Positions 22,045 through 31,805 are shown, counted from the stretch's first letter. The stretch is DNA of 64,000 nucleotides from Bombyx mori (GCF_030269925.1 NC_085107.1:3534001-3598000), one strand, 5' to 3'. Made by a program: numbers and translations. Notes: generated by a model from the letters alone, not told the origin.

Positions 22045-24927
22045 ATGGCGTATATAAGTAGAATAAAGCCCCTATCCGTAACGATAGGATTTTTTAACGC
22101 TTACGGTCTCGCAAATCAACGTGATCAGGTTTCTGACTTTTTGCGTGACCACCAAATTGATATCTTTTTAGTGCAGGAGACCCTACTTAAGCCCGCGCGC
22201 CGTGACCCTAAAATCGCGAACTATAACATGGTCAGGAACGACAGGCTCTCTGCCCGTGGTGGTGGTACCGTCATTTACTATAGAAGAGCCCTGCATTGCG
22301 TCCCGCTCGATCCTCCCGCGCTCGCTAATATCGAAGCATCAGTGTGCCGAATCTCACTGACGGGACACGCGCCGATCGTTATCGCGTCCGTTTATCTTCC
22401 ACCGGATAAGATCGTTCTAAGCAGTGATATCGAGGCGCTGTTCGGTATGGGGAGCTCTGTCATTCTGGCGGGCGACCTAAATTGTAAACACATCAGGTGG
22501 AACTCACACACCACAACCCCGAATGGCAGGCGGCTTGACGCGTTAGTCGATGATCTCGCCTTCGATATCGTCGCTCCGCTAACCCCGACTCACTACCCGC
22601 TAAATATCGCGCATCGCCCGGATATACTCGACATAGCGTTATTAAAAAACGTAACTCTGCGCTTACACTCGATCGAAGTAGTTTCAGAGTTAGATTCAGA
22701 CCACCGTCCCGTCGTTATGAAGCTCGGTCGCGCTCCCGATTCCGTTCCCGTCACGAGGACTGTGGTGGATTGGCACACGCTGGGCATCAGCCTGGCTGAA
22801 TCTGATCCACCATCGCTCCCGTTTAACCCGGACTCTATCCCGTCTTCTCAGGATACCGCTGAAGCCATAGACATCTTAACGTCACACATCACCTCGACAT
22901 TAGATAGGTCATCGAAACAAGTTGTAGCGGAGGACTTCCTTCACCGCTTCAAATTGTCCGACGATATTAGGGAACTCCTTAGAGCTAAGAACGCCTCGAT
23001 ACGCGCCTACGACAGGTATCCTACCACGGAAAATCGTATTCGAATGCGTGCCCTACAACGCGACGTAAAGTCTCGCATCGCCGAAGTCCGAGATGCCAGA
23101 TGGTCTGATTTCTTAGAAGGACTCGCGCCCTCCCAAAGGTCTTACTACCGCTTAGCTCGTACTCTCAAATCGGATACGGTAGTAACTATGCCCCCCCTCG
23201 TAGGCCCCTCAGGCCGACTCGCGGCGTTCGATGATGACGAAAAAGCAGAGCTGCTGGCCGATACATTGCAAACCCAGTGCACGCCCAGCACTCAATCCGT
23301 GGACCCTGTTCATGTAGAATTAGTAGACAGTGAGGTAGAACGCAGAGCCTCCTTGCCACCCTCTGATGCGTTACCACCCGTCACCCCGATGGAAGTTAAA
23401 GACTTGATCAAAGACCTACGTCCTCGCAAGGCTCCCGGTTCCGACGGTATATCCAACCGCGTTATTAAACTTCTACCCGTCCAACTCATCGTGATGTTGG
23501 CATCTATTTTCAATGCCGCTATGGCGAACTGTATCTTTCCCGCGGTGTGGAAAGAAGCGGACGTTATCGGCATACATAAACCCGGTAAACCAAAAAATCA
23601 TCCGACGAGCTACCGCCCGATTAGCCTCCTCATGTCTCTAGGCAAACTGTATGAGCGTCTGCTCTACAAACGCCTCAGAGACTTCGTCTCATCCAAGGGC
23701 ATTCTTATCGATGAACAATTCGGATTCCGTACAAATCACTCATGCGTTCAACAGGTGCACCGCCTCACGGAGCACATTCTTGTGGGGCTTAATCGACCAA
23801 AACCGTTATACACGGGAGCTCTCTTCTTCGACGTCGCAAAAGCGTTCGACAAAGTCTGGCACAATGGTTTGATTTTCAAACTATTCAACATGGGCGTGCC
23901 GGATAGTCTCGTGCTCATCATACGGGACTTCTTGTCGAACCGCTCTTTTCGATATCGAGTCGAGGGAACCCGCTCCTCCCCACGACCTCTCACAGCTGGA
24001 GTCCCGCAAGGCTCTGTCCTCTCACCCCTCCTATTTAGCTTATTCGTCAACGATATTCCCCGGTCGCCGCCGACCCATTTAGCTTTATTCGCCGACGACA
24101 CGACTGTTTACTATTCTAGTAGAAATAAGTCCCTAATCGCGAAGAAGCTTCAGAGCGCAGCCCTAGCCCTAGGACAGTGGTTCGGAAAATGGCGCATAGA
24201 CATCAACCCAGCGAAAAGTACTGCGGTGCTATTTCAGAGGGGAAGCTCCACACGGATTTCCTCCCGGATTAGGAGGAGGAATCTCACACCCCCGATTACT
24301 CTCTTTAGACAACCCATACCCTGGGCCAGGAAGGTCAAGTACCTGGGCGTTACCCTGGATGCATCGATGACATTCCGCCCGCATATAAAATCAGTCCGTG
24401 ACCGTGCCGCGTTTATTCTCGGTAGACTCTACCCCATGATCTGTAAGCGGAGTAAAATGTCCCTTCGGAACAAGGTGACACTTTACAAAACTTGCATAAG
24501 GCCCGTCATGACTTACGCGAGTGTGGTGTTCGCTCACGCGGCCCGCACACACATAGACACCCTCCAATCCCTACAATCCCGCTTTTGCAGGTTAGCTGTC
24601 GGGGCTCCGTGGTTCGTGAGGAACGTTGACCTACACGACGACCTGGGCCTCGAATCAATTCGGAAATACATGAAGTCAGCGTCGGAACGATACTTCGATA
24701 AGGCTATGCGTCATGATAATCGCCTTATCGTTGCCGCCGCTGACTACTCCCCGAATCCTGATCATGCAGGAGCCAGTCACCGTCGACGCCCTAGACACGT
24801 CCTTACGGATCCATCAGATCCAATAACCTTTGCATTAGATGCCTTCAGCTCTAATACTAGGGGCAGGCTTAGGGACCCCGGTAACCGTACTCGTCGAACT
24901 CGACAAAGAGGTCGACGTGCAACCTAA
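22045..24927 (+). CDS. Jockey-clade ORF2: endonuclease and reverse transcriptase (960 aa)
   Basis: ORF2 nicks target DNA and copies the element RNA at the nick. The AP-type endonuclease occupies residues 1 to about 225, with N18 (FFNAYG), QET at 44-46, GDLN at 143-146 and SDHRP at 218-222, the metal- and phosphate-binding set. The reverse transcriptase spans about 440-760: RKAPGSDGISN, SYRPISLL, the first catalytic Asp in FFDVAKAFDKV (D596), GVPQGSVLSPLLF, FADD at 682-685 and KYLGVTLD. The C terminus is Arg-rich; no RNase H domain is seen. All key residues are present and there is no stop or frameshift, so the protein could be active. The length is typical for jockey ORF2. The ATG at 22045 is three bases after the ORF1 stop. 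Confidence 0.96.
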   Translation: MAYISRIKPLSVTIGFFNAYGLANQRDQVSDFLRDHQIDIFLVQETLLKPARRDPKIANYNMVRNDRLSARGGGTVIYYRRALHCVPLDPPALANIEASVCRISLTGHAPIVIASVYLPPDKIVLSSDIEALFGMGSSVILAGDLNCKHIRWNSHTTTPNGRRLDALVDDLAFDIVAPLTPTHYPLNIAHRPDILDIALLKNVTLRLHSIEVVSELDSDHRPVVMKLGRAPDSVPVTRTVVDWHTLGISLAESDPPSLPFNPDSIPSSQDTAEAIDILTSHITSTLDRSSKQVVAEDFLHRFKLSDDIRELLRAKNASIRAYDRYPTTENRIRMRALQRDVKSRIAEVRDARWSDFLEGLAPSQRSYYRLARTLKSDTVVTMPPLVGPSGRLAAFDDDEKAELLADTLQTQCTPSTQSVDPVHVELVDSEVERRASLPPSDALPPVTPMEVKDLIKDLRPRKAPGSDGISNRVIKLLPVQLIVMLASIFNAAMANCIFPAVWKEADVIGIHKPGKPKNHPTSYRPISLLMSLGKLYERLLYKRLRDFVSSKGILIDEQFGFRTNHSCVQQVHRLTEHILVGLNRPKPLYTGALFFDVAKAFDKVWHNGLIFKLFNMGVPDSLVLIIRDFLSNRSFRYRVEGTRSSPRPLTAGVPQGSVLSPLLFSLFVNDIPRSPPTHLALFADDTTVYYSSRNKSLIAKKLQSAALALGQWFGKWRIDINPAKSTAVLFQRGSSTRISSRIRRRNLTPPITLFRQPIPWARKVKYLGVTLDASMTFRPHIKSVRDRAAFILGRLYPMICKRSKMSLRNKVTLYKTCIRPVMTYASVVFAHAARTHIDTLQSLQSRFCRLAVGAPWFVRNVDLHDDLGLESIRKYMKSASERYFDKAMRHDNRLIVAAADYSPNPDHAGASHRRRPRHVLTDPSDPITFALDAFSSNTRGRLRDPGNRTRRTRQRGRRAT

Positions 24928-25180
24928 CCCATGCATCAGCCCGCTGAGTTTCTCGCCGGATCTTCTCAGCGGGTCGCGATTCCGATCCGGTAGTAGATTC
25001 ATTCGCGAAACAATTGCTCTTGAGTTGTTAGGTCTCCTTCGGAGGCGCTCGGGCAGTTGTTAGCAAATCCCACCCCTCTTGGCTGAGCCTTTGCTCGCCC
25101 ACCTGTCCTGGTGAAACTGGAAAGGCCTTCGGGCCACCAGTAAACTTACAATCATAAAAAAAAAAAAAAAAAAAAAAAAA
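24928..25180 (+). other. Jockey element 3' UTR and poly(A) tail
   Basis: The 3' UTR starts 13 bases before a strong hairpin: CCCGCTGAG (24940-24948) pairs with CTCAGCGGG (24965-24973) around a 16-nt loop. It continues through cctggtgaaactggaaaggc and ends aatcat followed by the A tail (about 25155-25180). No AATAAA is obvious. The hairpin is conserved in other copies (see findings). Confidence 0.85.
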
Positions 25181-25385
25181 CATCTACAACGTAAATGCGC
25201 CACCCACCTTGAGATATAATTTCTAAGGTCTCATAGTTACAATGGCTGCCCCACCCTTCAAACCGAAACGCATTATTGCTTCACGGCAGAAATAGGCAGG
25301 GTGGTGGTAGGTACCCACCCGCGCGGACTCACAAGAGGTCCTACCACCAGTAATTACGCAAATTATAATTTTGCGTATTTGATTT
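25181..25385 (-). mobile_element. Bm1-type SINE, right part, split by the jockey element
   Basis: It begins with the second copy of the duplication (catctacaac) and continues gtaaatgcgccaccc through accaccagtaattacg to the atttgatttt region. The tRNA head is lost. Confidence 0.9.
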
Positions 25386-25590
25386 TGAATACATTTTTAT
25401 TATGGTTTAATTTATTATTATTATTTTATTATTATATTGGATTAACATCTATTTTTAGTAATTCATAATACTTAGTCATAAGTAATTTTGTAGAAGAGGG
25501 TAGTACATTTTATTAGAGTTATACTACACCAAAAATGTAAGAGAAAAATCTATTTATTTGTTGTGGGTCGTGTACCAATAATCTGTTATA
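25386..25590. other. AT-rich spacer
   Basis: Short spacer between the Bm1 remnant and the R1-clade insertion. Nothing recognised. Confidence 0.5.
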
Positions 25591-25601
25591 TATTTGACAT
25601 G

Positions 25602-26081
25602 CTGGAGTCATGGTCCAGACGGCTGGCTGATCCTTCGGCCGGTCGTAGGACCGTCGAGGCGATTCGCCCGGTCCTTGTGGATTGGGTGAATCGTGACAGA
25701 GGACGCCTCACTTTCCGGCTCACGCAGGTGCTCACTGGGCATGGTTGCTTCGGTGAGTTCCTGCACCGGATCAGAGCCGAGCCGACGGCAGAGTGCCACC
25801 ATTGTGATTGCGACTTGGACACGGCAGAGCATACGCTCGTCGCCTGCCCCGCATGGGAGGGGTGGCGCCGTGTCCTCGTCGCAAAAGTAGGAAACGACTT
25901 GTCGTTGCCGAGTGTTGTGGCATCGATGCTCGGCGACGACGAGTCGTGGAAGGCGATGCTCGACTTCTGCGAGTGCACCATCTCGCAGAAGGAGGCGGCG
26001 GGGCGCGTGAGAGACGCACAATCCCGCCGCCGTCGAGCGGGGGCCAGGGAGGCGGATCTTGCCCAAACCCTGGCCCTCTAA
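25602..26081 (+). CDS. R1-clade ORF2 C-terminal fragment with CCHC motif
   Basis: The frame starts LESWSRRLADPSAGRR at the insertion junction and runs about 159 residues to a TAA at 26079-26081. The motif CHHCDCDLDTAEHTLVAC (Cx2Cx8Hx4C) is the C-terminal zinc finger seen in R1, SART and TRAS-type elements after the reverse transcriptase. The C terminus is Arg/Ala-rich. A chance upstream ATG-type start (25563) lies in flanking DNA. The endonuclease and polymerase are absent, so the fragment is inert. The frame has no stop, in contrast to copy 2, which has a TAG in place of a Trp codon. Confidence 0.85.
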   Translation: MESWSRRLADPSAGRRTVEAIRPVLVDWVNRDRGRLTFRLTQVLTGHGCFGEFLHRIRAEPTAECHHCDCDLDTAEHTLVACPAWEGWRRVLVAKVGNDLSLPSVVASMLGDDESWKAMLDFCECTISQKEAAGRVRDAQSRRRRAGAREADLAQTLAL

Positions 26082-26559
26082 GTGTTTCGGGTCCCCCCTC
26101 ACATGTCGGTCTGCGGACCGGCGAGGGGGGCCTAAGAAGACGACGTGCAAGCTGCTCTGCACGCGTTTTACGCAAGAGCATCCGGGTGATGGAAGGCCGG
26201 CTATCCTCGACCCACGCTGGTTCTGACCCAGCGGGGTATTCCGTAGGATAGCTCACTCTAACCGGCGCCATCTAGGCGGGCTCCAGATAGCCTGCCGACC
26301 GAGAGGGCTGGTGGTCGTGGCGCCGACGACCGCCAGTCCGGCGTCCCGAGGGAGAGGGTGATGGGAGAGATGTGCTCCGCACTAAACGCTTCACTTTCCC
26401 CCCTTTGCCTCTTCATAAGTTCTGTCTCATGCGAGGTTTGGACGTTGGTTGTTGAGCGACAGGAGGTTTTAGTCAGTTCGACTCTGACATGCTCCGCCCT
26501 CTATCCCCAGTGGAGGGCGGAAGTCCGGCGATTTCCTCCTGACCAAAAAAAAAAAAATG
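25602..26559 (+). mobile_element. R1-clade LINE, 5'-truncated copy 1, with 11-bp target duplication
   Basis: The word tatttgacatg occurs at 25591-25601 and again at 26560-26570 right after an A run (26544-26557). The insert holds the ORF2 C terminus and about 480 bp of 3' UTR. Its 5' break (at ctggagtcatggtcc) is the same as in copy 2 at 59078. Confidence 0.9.
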
Positions 26560-26570
26560 TATTTGACATG

Positions 26571-26689
26571 TCGTTATAGTGTTGACTACGCTTTTATGGA
26601 AATGTTGTTAAATGACGGATCCATGTGTGCTAAGCCCATTAATTGAAGTAAATCTGATCCGAGAAATGTTTAGATCGAATTTTATAATA
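26571..26689. other. Short spacer
   Basis: Host DNA between the R1-clade insertion and Helitron copy B. Nothing recognised. Confidence 0.5.
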
Positions 26690-27102
26690 TCTAAGTATAT
26701 ATTAATACGTGAAGGAAAAACTTCGTATCCCTTTTTACGAAAATTGCGCGGACGGAGGAGTATAAAATTTCCCACACTTATAGAGAATATAGAGAAGAAG
26801 TGCACAATGCTAATATTTTTTAAGATAATACATAAAATATACATTAAATCAATAAAGAAAACATTATACAAACTTACCATGTATTACTATTTATTTATTG
26901 TCAAACTTTTGTTCTTGACGTCTTGGTAAATTTAAAATAGATTAAATATTGCTTGTCTTTATTAATATTTTTCTATAGTGTAGTCTTGGCGAAATTTGTG
27001 ATTATAGACGTATAATGGTCTTTGAAAATAGAATCATAATAGTGTACAAACTTACAATTTCAATTAATTATAGTCGAATTTCGACTACTGCGGGACCACT
27101 AG
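26690..27102 (+). mobile_element. Helitron-like non-autonomous element, copy B
   Basis: It starts TCTAAGTATATATTAATACG after an A and ends ACTGCGGGACCACTAG before a T, with the AGTCGAATTTCGACT palindrome just upstream. It lacks the CA-rich segment of the other copies. Confidence 0.85.
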
Positions 27103-28020
27103 TTAGGACTAATTACACTTTGAAATTGAGGTTGTTCTTATATCATTTCCTCCTGTAAAATGTTTTAGTCGCCGCAGCAATGTACGACAAAAAAATAATT
27201 CTCCACTGTGTATTCCTTTTGGTTGAAACACTTGACACCTGCAGAATACTCGAAAAGTCAACACGAAACAAGTTCTCCCAACGAAGGCAGTTCCAAGTTT
27301 TTGCTGTGCACACAAGGCATCCACAATTGATATTAATTTTATGAGGGTATTGCAATAAAAAATTTGCAATGCGCACTACATACACGTTATTAGTTCGATT
27401 CTCAGTCATCTGACTATTCTGATTCATCATTGATCTGTATTGATTTAATTTTGCTTGGTAATAAGGAATGTTCACTAATAACGTCTATAAAATATATTTT
27501 GAACAAAAAAATATACATACTTACTTATACACTTAATTTTTTAAAATTTTTGGTTTATTTTTCTACAATGATAAAACATTGTAAAAGTATAAGATAGTAT
27601 TTTAAGTTGTAATAGTTTTATGAAAACAATAAATATTAATATTATTGTCATTCAAAGTAAACAGTTATTTGTTTATTGGATCCTTCTTGTAAACTAACAT
27701 CCAATTGCCTTGGTAAAGTACATAATATATTGTAATAATGTAGAACTTTGCAATACCTACACGAGTTGTTTAAGGAAAAAACATGCTAATTGAGGCAGCC
27801 CTTTGCGTTTATTTATTTTCAATCCACGAAGTACTTTAGGAGTTTTTACAAATATTTACCATTTTATTTGACCGCGGAATATTGTTATTGCTTTTATCAG
27901 AAGCCCCAATTGTGGCAGCCTGGTTTTTTAGCTTATTTTTCCTTGCGGGCATCGGAACTGCCGATTTATTATGCTAGTCTCCTTTATCAGGTCTCAGTCA
28001 AGAAACAATTAATAAATTAC
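27103..28020. other. AT-rich stretch with unassigned minus-strand frames
   Basis: Two overlapping minus-strand frames (27143-27475 and 27109-27369) are Cys-containing but match nothing I know. No repeat recognised. Confidence 0.35.
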
Positions 28021-28029
28021 TATCTACTT

Positions 28030-28265
28030 ATTCTTTTAACTTAGCTGGAGGGTCGAGGAGTAGATGGATCGACGAAATAATAGCAGTTACTGGAAAAGAA
28101 TGGAGAAACAAAGCCAAGAACAGGGAAGAGTGGAGTTAGCTGGAGGAGGCCTATACCTGAATGGGGTTCCAATAACACAAGTTTATATTTAATTTTGTAT
28201 TTTTTTTATTTGATAAGGTGTTTTTTTATTCTTTGTTTTTGGAAATAAAATGGGCTTATTATTAT
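28030..28265 (+). pseudogene. RTE-like LINE 3' end, decayed
   Basis: One frame reads SRSRWIDEI, then TGKEWRNKAKNREEW and LEEAYT with stops between, homologous to the piece at 18328. The tail is a TTA-type repeat. The word tatctactt occurs at 28021-28029 and 28266-28274 and may be the target duplication. Confidence 0.7.
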
Positions 28266-28310
28266 TATCTACTTCTTAGCCCACAGACGTACACTACTGA
28301 CCTACCTTCG

Positions 28311-28585
28311 TGACCCCTTTAGTTCTAACACTAGGGTCAGGTTCAAGGACTCCGGTAATCGCAGGTACTCTTCGAGCTCGGCAAAGAGTTCGACGTGCAA
28401 CCTCACCTAAACATCAGCCCGCTGACTTTCTCAGCGGGCTGATGCAGCTATTGCTATCCAGTAGTAGATTCATTCGCGAAGTAGTTACTCTTGAGTTGTT
28501 AGGTCTCCTTTGGAGGCGCTCGTGTAGCTGTTAGCATATCTCACTCCTCCTGGCTGAGCCCGCCCGCCTTTCCTGGTGAAACGAA
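28311..28585 (+). mobile_element. Jockey-family LINE 3' end, truncated
   Basis: It is similar to 24838-25120 of the intact element: the ORF2 end (tctaacactagggtcagg), 3' UTR hairpin and gagttgttaggtctcc block. Here the hairpin loop is reduced and the stem is a perfect 14-bp palindrome, CATCAGCCCGCTGA / TCAGCGGGCTGATG. Confidence 0.8.
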
Positions 28586-28859
28586 ATGAAAACAAAATGA
28601 AATGAGATGATATGGGATGAAATATAATCTCAGTAAAATGGTGGTTATTTACTGAGACCTTTTCAGTGCTATTTTTGGAGGATCCCGAGAAGTGTAATTT
28701 TCCCACATTCGTGCACTTTCACAGATACTAAACGGTTAATAAACCACCGGTATTACACATTTAAATCTGAAGAAACACTAAATAGACAAAATAAAACAAA
28801 TCACACAACTTCACTCCTCGCGTTCCGCCAAAAAGTCTATGAGTTCATAAAAGTTTAAT

Positions 28860-29245
28860 CTTTTTTATTTTTTATTGCCATTGTAGGCAGACGAGCACAC
28901 GGCCCACCTGATGGTGAGTGGTTATCGTCGCCCATGGACTTCAGCAATGCCAGGGGCAGAGCCAAGCCGCTGCCTACCGCTTAATACTCTCCACAAGCCT
29001 CGTTTGAAGAAGGACATGTCATAGCGCTCGGGAAACACCGTGGAGGGGAGCTCATTCCATAGCCGGATGGTACGTGGCAAAAAAGACCTCTGGAAACGCA
29101 CTGTGGATGACCGCAGTGGCTCCGGGTAGTATGGATGAACTCTACTACGGAGGCGGGCGGCGCGATGGTAAAAATGAGATGCCGGTATCATCTCGAACAA
29201 TTCCTCAGAGTACTCCCCGTGGAACATACGGTACAAAATACAAAA
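28860..29245 (-). mobile_element. LINE 3' end (WNELP family), truncated
   Basis: A minus-strand 5'-truncated copy with its T run (A tail) at 28860. It contains the coding end listed separately and the 3' UTR gggcgacgataaccactcac. Relatives lie at 15324, 31498, 32177, 33585, 42160, 54366 and 63609. Confidence 0.85.
28922..29236 (-). CDS. LINE reverse transcriptase C-terminal fragment (WNELP family)
   Basis: About 104 residues are open on the minus strand, including EELFEMIPASHFYHRAARLR, FQRSFLPRTIRLWNELPSTV and FKRGLWRVLSGRQR. This is the C-terminal end of a CR1/jockey-group LINE polymerase very common in moths, downstream of the catalytic domain. The frame is free of stops but 5'-truncated, so it is not functional. 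The frame runs into the 3' UTR near GIAEVHGRR. The clade is uncertain because the diagnostic reverse-transcriptase core is missing. Confidence 0.75.
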   Translation of the reverse strand: MYRMFHGEYSEELFEMIPASHFYHRAARLRSRVHPYYPEPLRSSTVRFQRSFLPRTIRLWNELPSTVFPERYDMSFFKRGLWRVLSGRQRLGSAPGIAEVHGRR

Positions 29246-29796
29246 ATCTACCCTACAAACTACTTATTTTATTATGACTAAATTAAATCTGCTCCACCGC
29301 ATTCATTAGTTCATCTTTAAGCTTATTGTTGTAACGATATGGCGTCCAGAAAAACAAGGTGTGGCTCACAAATGAATATTCAAACAAAGATATAAAAAAT
29401 GGAAAATAATAAATAAAAATAAATACACTAACACGTATTATTCGCCGTAAAAACAAAAACAAAAAAAAACGTAAATTCGAAATATGAAATCGAGCGTGTT
29501 ATAAATCCTTGGCTTATAATTAACATGAACAACACTTGCTCGTGTGAATTTACTCGCCGGGATTATTACAAAAAAAAAAAAACGACTACACAGTGTCGTC
29601 TTGCATCGCCGACGACAGATTTATAATAATTAGGGACGATACTCACGGCTCACAGGGGTAACTAACAATACTTTTACTTACAAGTCTGGAAACGGGTGAA
29701 TGCATGCGGCTCTCCGAGAGTTATGTTTCTACCCACTTTAAGACATAAGGTTCAAGTTTCAATCGTTTTGTATAGCTGTCTCAACCCTAGAACCAG
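29246..29796. other. No feature seen
   Basis: AT-rich, with a run of A at 29569-29582. No gene or repeat recognised. Confidence 0.45.
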
Positions 29797-29847
29797 AAAA
29801 TTCTTCTTCTATATCGTTCCCTCATTGCTGAGGATCGCAATCACATG
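29797..29847 (-). repeat. GAA-tailed repeat fragment, copy 1
   Basis: A ttcttct run is followed by gttccctcattgctgaggat. It is the same end as at 30733, with a (GAA)n-like tail on the minus strand. Unclassified retroelement. Confidence 0.45.
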
Positions 29848-30325
29848 TTTTTTTTGTATTACCTAAGCTGATAGCCTTGAGAGGCTATTTCAGCGTAACC
29901 TTAACTAGTAGGTGAGCTCACGGGGCTTAAATCGCAGTGATGCTAACACTGACTCTAGCAAGAGCAGTGCTTCGCAGAATCTACCACCGGATAGGAAACG
30001 CGACCCACTGAGAAGATCCGGCGCGAAACTCAGTGGGCTGTGCCTATGGGTTAATTCGCTCGTCAAGCCCTTCGTCGCAAGCGACGGGTTCGACGAAGAT
30101 GGTGACCGGTGCTTGTGGTGCCTAAAAGCACCGTTAATGGATCGGGAGGATCCCTAATAACGTGCTTTGGGCGACGTCGACTGTTTACCATTCGGTCTAC
30201 AGGATCGGGTATGTAGTTTCCATCGGCCATGACAAGAGGGCTCTCATGTCGTGCCGCCTTCTCGAAATGAGCGACCATATGTGACGTTCTTCCACTTTGT
30301 GACTTCATACTCACTTAAACGCTGC
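29848..30325 (-). mobile_element. BMC1-like LINE 3' end with coding remnant
   Basis: The longest BMC1-like copy here. On the minus strand it holds the end of ORF2, the hairpin CCCACTGAG/CTCAGTGGG, and the end ggctatcagcttaggtaat plus A tail. Confidence 0.85.
30063..30314 (-). pseudogene. BMC1-like ORF2 C-terminal fragment
   Basis: The minus-strand frame reads MKSQSGRTSHMVAHFEKAAR, then SRRRPKHVIRDPPDPLTVLL and an Arg-rich end. It aligns with the last 90 residues of the intact ORF2 (MKSASERYFDKAMRHDNR, RRRPRHVLTDPSDPITFALD). This shows that the BMC1-like family belongs to the same jockey clade. Upstream domains are missing and the sense frame continues past the fragment without a clear start. 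Confidence 0.75.
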
Positions 30326-30732
30326 TGCCTATACAGTTAGACATATTACGAGATAACGAGATTTTTGCTTAAAATTATTTCGAAAATTACATTATGCACT
30401 ATGAACACACAATAAATGAAAAATTTTACTGCTTAATTTTTACCTATTATTTCTAGATAAAAGAATAGCAAAAAATAGGCACAGTTGAGATGTTTCATTC
30501 AGAAAAATTAATCTTCTTTTTTTACCTACTGGCTTCTACTCGTAGTCTCATATAACGCGGTTTCTCAGAGCACGGGACTTTGTAGGCACGTATCTACAAT
30601 GTTATAGGAGGGTTACCTTTACTTTAATAATTCCATTAGTCGTCCTTTGTAAATATCGTAAGAACATATTGTAAGGACAAAGTCTCAAGCTAGAAAGAGG
30701 GTAGACAGATTTTTGTGCTCCTAACACCCGCA
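30326..30732. other. No feature seen
   Basis: AT-rich spacer with nothing recognised. Confidence 0.45.
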
Positions 30733-30935
30733 GTCTTTAATCTTCTTCTTCTTCTCGCTTGTGTTTCCTCAATACTGAGGGTCGCGACCACCTCCTCGCA
30801 ACAAGAGCTTATTCCGGATCATCCCACGCCATTTGCTTCTATCTACCGCCTAGTGTAAGAGCATCGTGAACTGTGGTGTCGAGAGTAGTGCGGATCTGGT
30901 CAGTCCAACTCGTGATCAATTTTGGGATCTCATTA
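30733..30935 (-). repeat. GAA-tailed repeat, copy 2
   Basis: It begins with ttcttcttcttct then gtgtttcctcaatactgagg and gtcgcgaccacctcctcg, sharing its end with 29797-29847. Simple-repeat tailed retroelement 3' end. Family unknown. Confidence 0.5.
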
Positions 30936-31497
30936 CAACTGAAAATCGTGACGATAATTATATATAGTGTTATATAACCGCGTAATTTAAAAAAAAACGA
31001 TCAATTTATGTACCGCCACCCAGTTAAGGTTTTCGCCTATTTTACATGTACCATAACGTCATAAAGAAAAAGGTACATGTACTTCCAGACTGCGAATGTC
31101 ATGTATATCTCAACAGAGTAACAGATTCTGTCCTGAAATCGAACACGCAGTGTATTCTGATAATTAAACCGTCAATGTATCTTGTAAAGATGTATACATA
31201 ATATTAGTATTATTTTCATTCTAAAAGATTGCAACCAATAAATAAGTTATATGAAACCATCGCAACTATGTCCCGTGTGGTCGAAAATAGATACTATTTC
31301 TTTCATCTTGTTGCATTCGTGACAATTACGTTCCCGTCGATTGATAGCATCTGTTGGCTCGTAACTCAACTGGATACGGTTCAAAATGTACAAGAAAATG
31401 TTAAAGCGAACGTTTAAATCGCTGTTATTGAAAAATCATCTTTGAAAATTGTATGTTTTTGAATTTAAGGTTCGTTTCATCCTAAGAGCTGCTTTGA
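30936..31497. other. No feature seen
   Basis: The frame at 31229-31417 has no recognisable content. Confidence 0.45.
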
Positions 31498-31590
31498 TTT
31501 TTATTTATTCCCTTTGTAGGCAGACAATTATAGAGATACACACCTGGTGCTAAATAGTAACCGTCACTCATGAACTTCAGCCTTGTCTGG
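31498..31590 (-). mobile_element. LINE 3' end (WNELP family), decayed
   Basis: A diverged ccctttgtaggcagac ... gtaaccgtcactcatgaactt block, without coding sequence. Confidence 0.6.
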
Positions 31591-31664
31591 GATACATCCA
31601 AATCGCCGCCCACATTGGTTGTACTGTTGACTAACGTATTTCAGGTATCTGCCTATTTCCTCTC

Positions 31665-31805
31665 AACCCAGGTGGGTTAGGATTTGCTTTACCCGAGCGC
31701 TTCCCAAGCAGACCTAGTTTGAAGACAGCTGCTTCGCGAATGCACCTATTTCTGGATTGGAATCGCGACTCGCTGAGAAGACCCGGTGAGAAAAACTCAG
31801 CGGTT
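31665..31805 (-). mobile_element. Jockey-family LINE 3' UTR, decayed
   Basis: The minus strand shows ctcagcgagtcgcgattcc and the hairpin region (CCGCTGAG/CTCAGCG) and cattcgcgaagcagctg, as in the intact element. No tail. Confidence 0.6.

Larger units (their letters stand above)
20006..25180 (+). mobile_element. Full-length, apparently intact jockey-clade non-LTR retrotransposon
   Basis: The 5175-bp element has a 5' UTR, two long uninterrupted frames (ORF1 and ORF2), a short 3' UTR and an A tail of about 26. It is flanked by the exact 10-bp duplication catctacaac (19996-20005 and 25181-25190) inside a Bm1 SINE. Its GC content is much higher than that of the surroundings. The ORF1 zinc knuckles, AP-type endonuclease, FADD reverse transcriptase and absence of an RNase H domain place it in the jockey clade. 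The 5' end is complete, since the promoter motifs start at the first bases. Full length, open frames and an exact duplication all argue for a recent insertion. Truncated relatives lie at 28311, 37757 and 59456. Confidence 0.95.

Noticed and set aside
25586..26271. Several long frames antisense to, or out of frame with, the R1-clade fragment
   Set aside because: Only the frame with the Cx2Cx8Hx4C finger matches a known protein; the others are GC-rich shadows. The same applies at 58545-59071.
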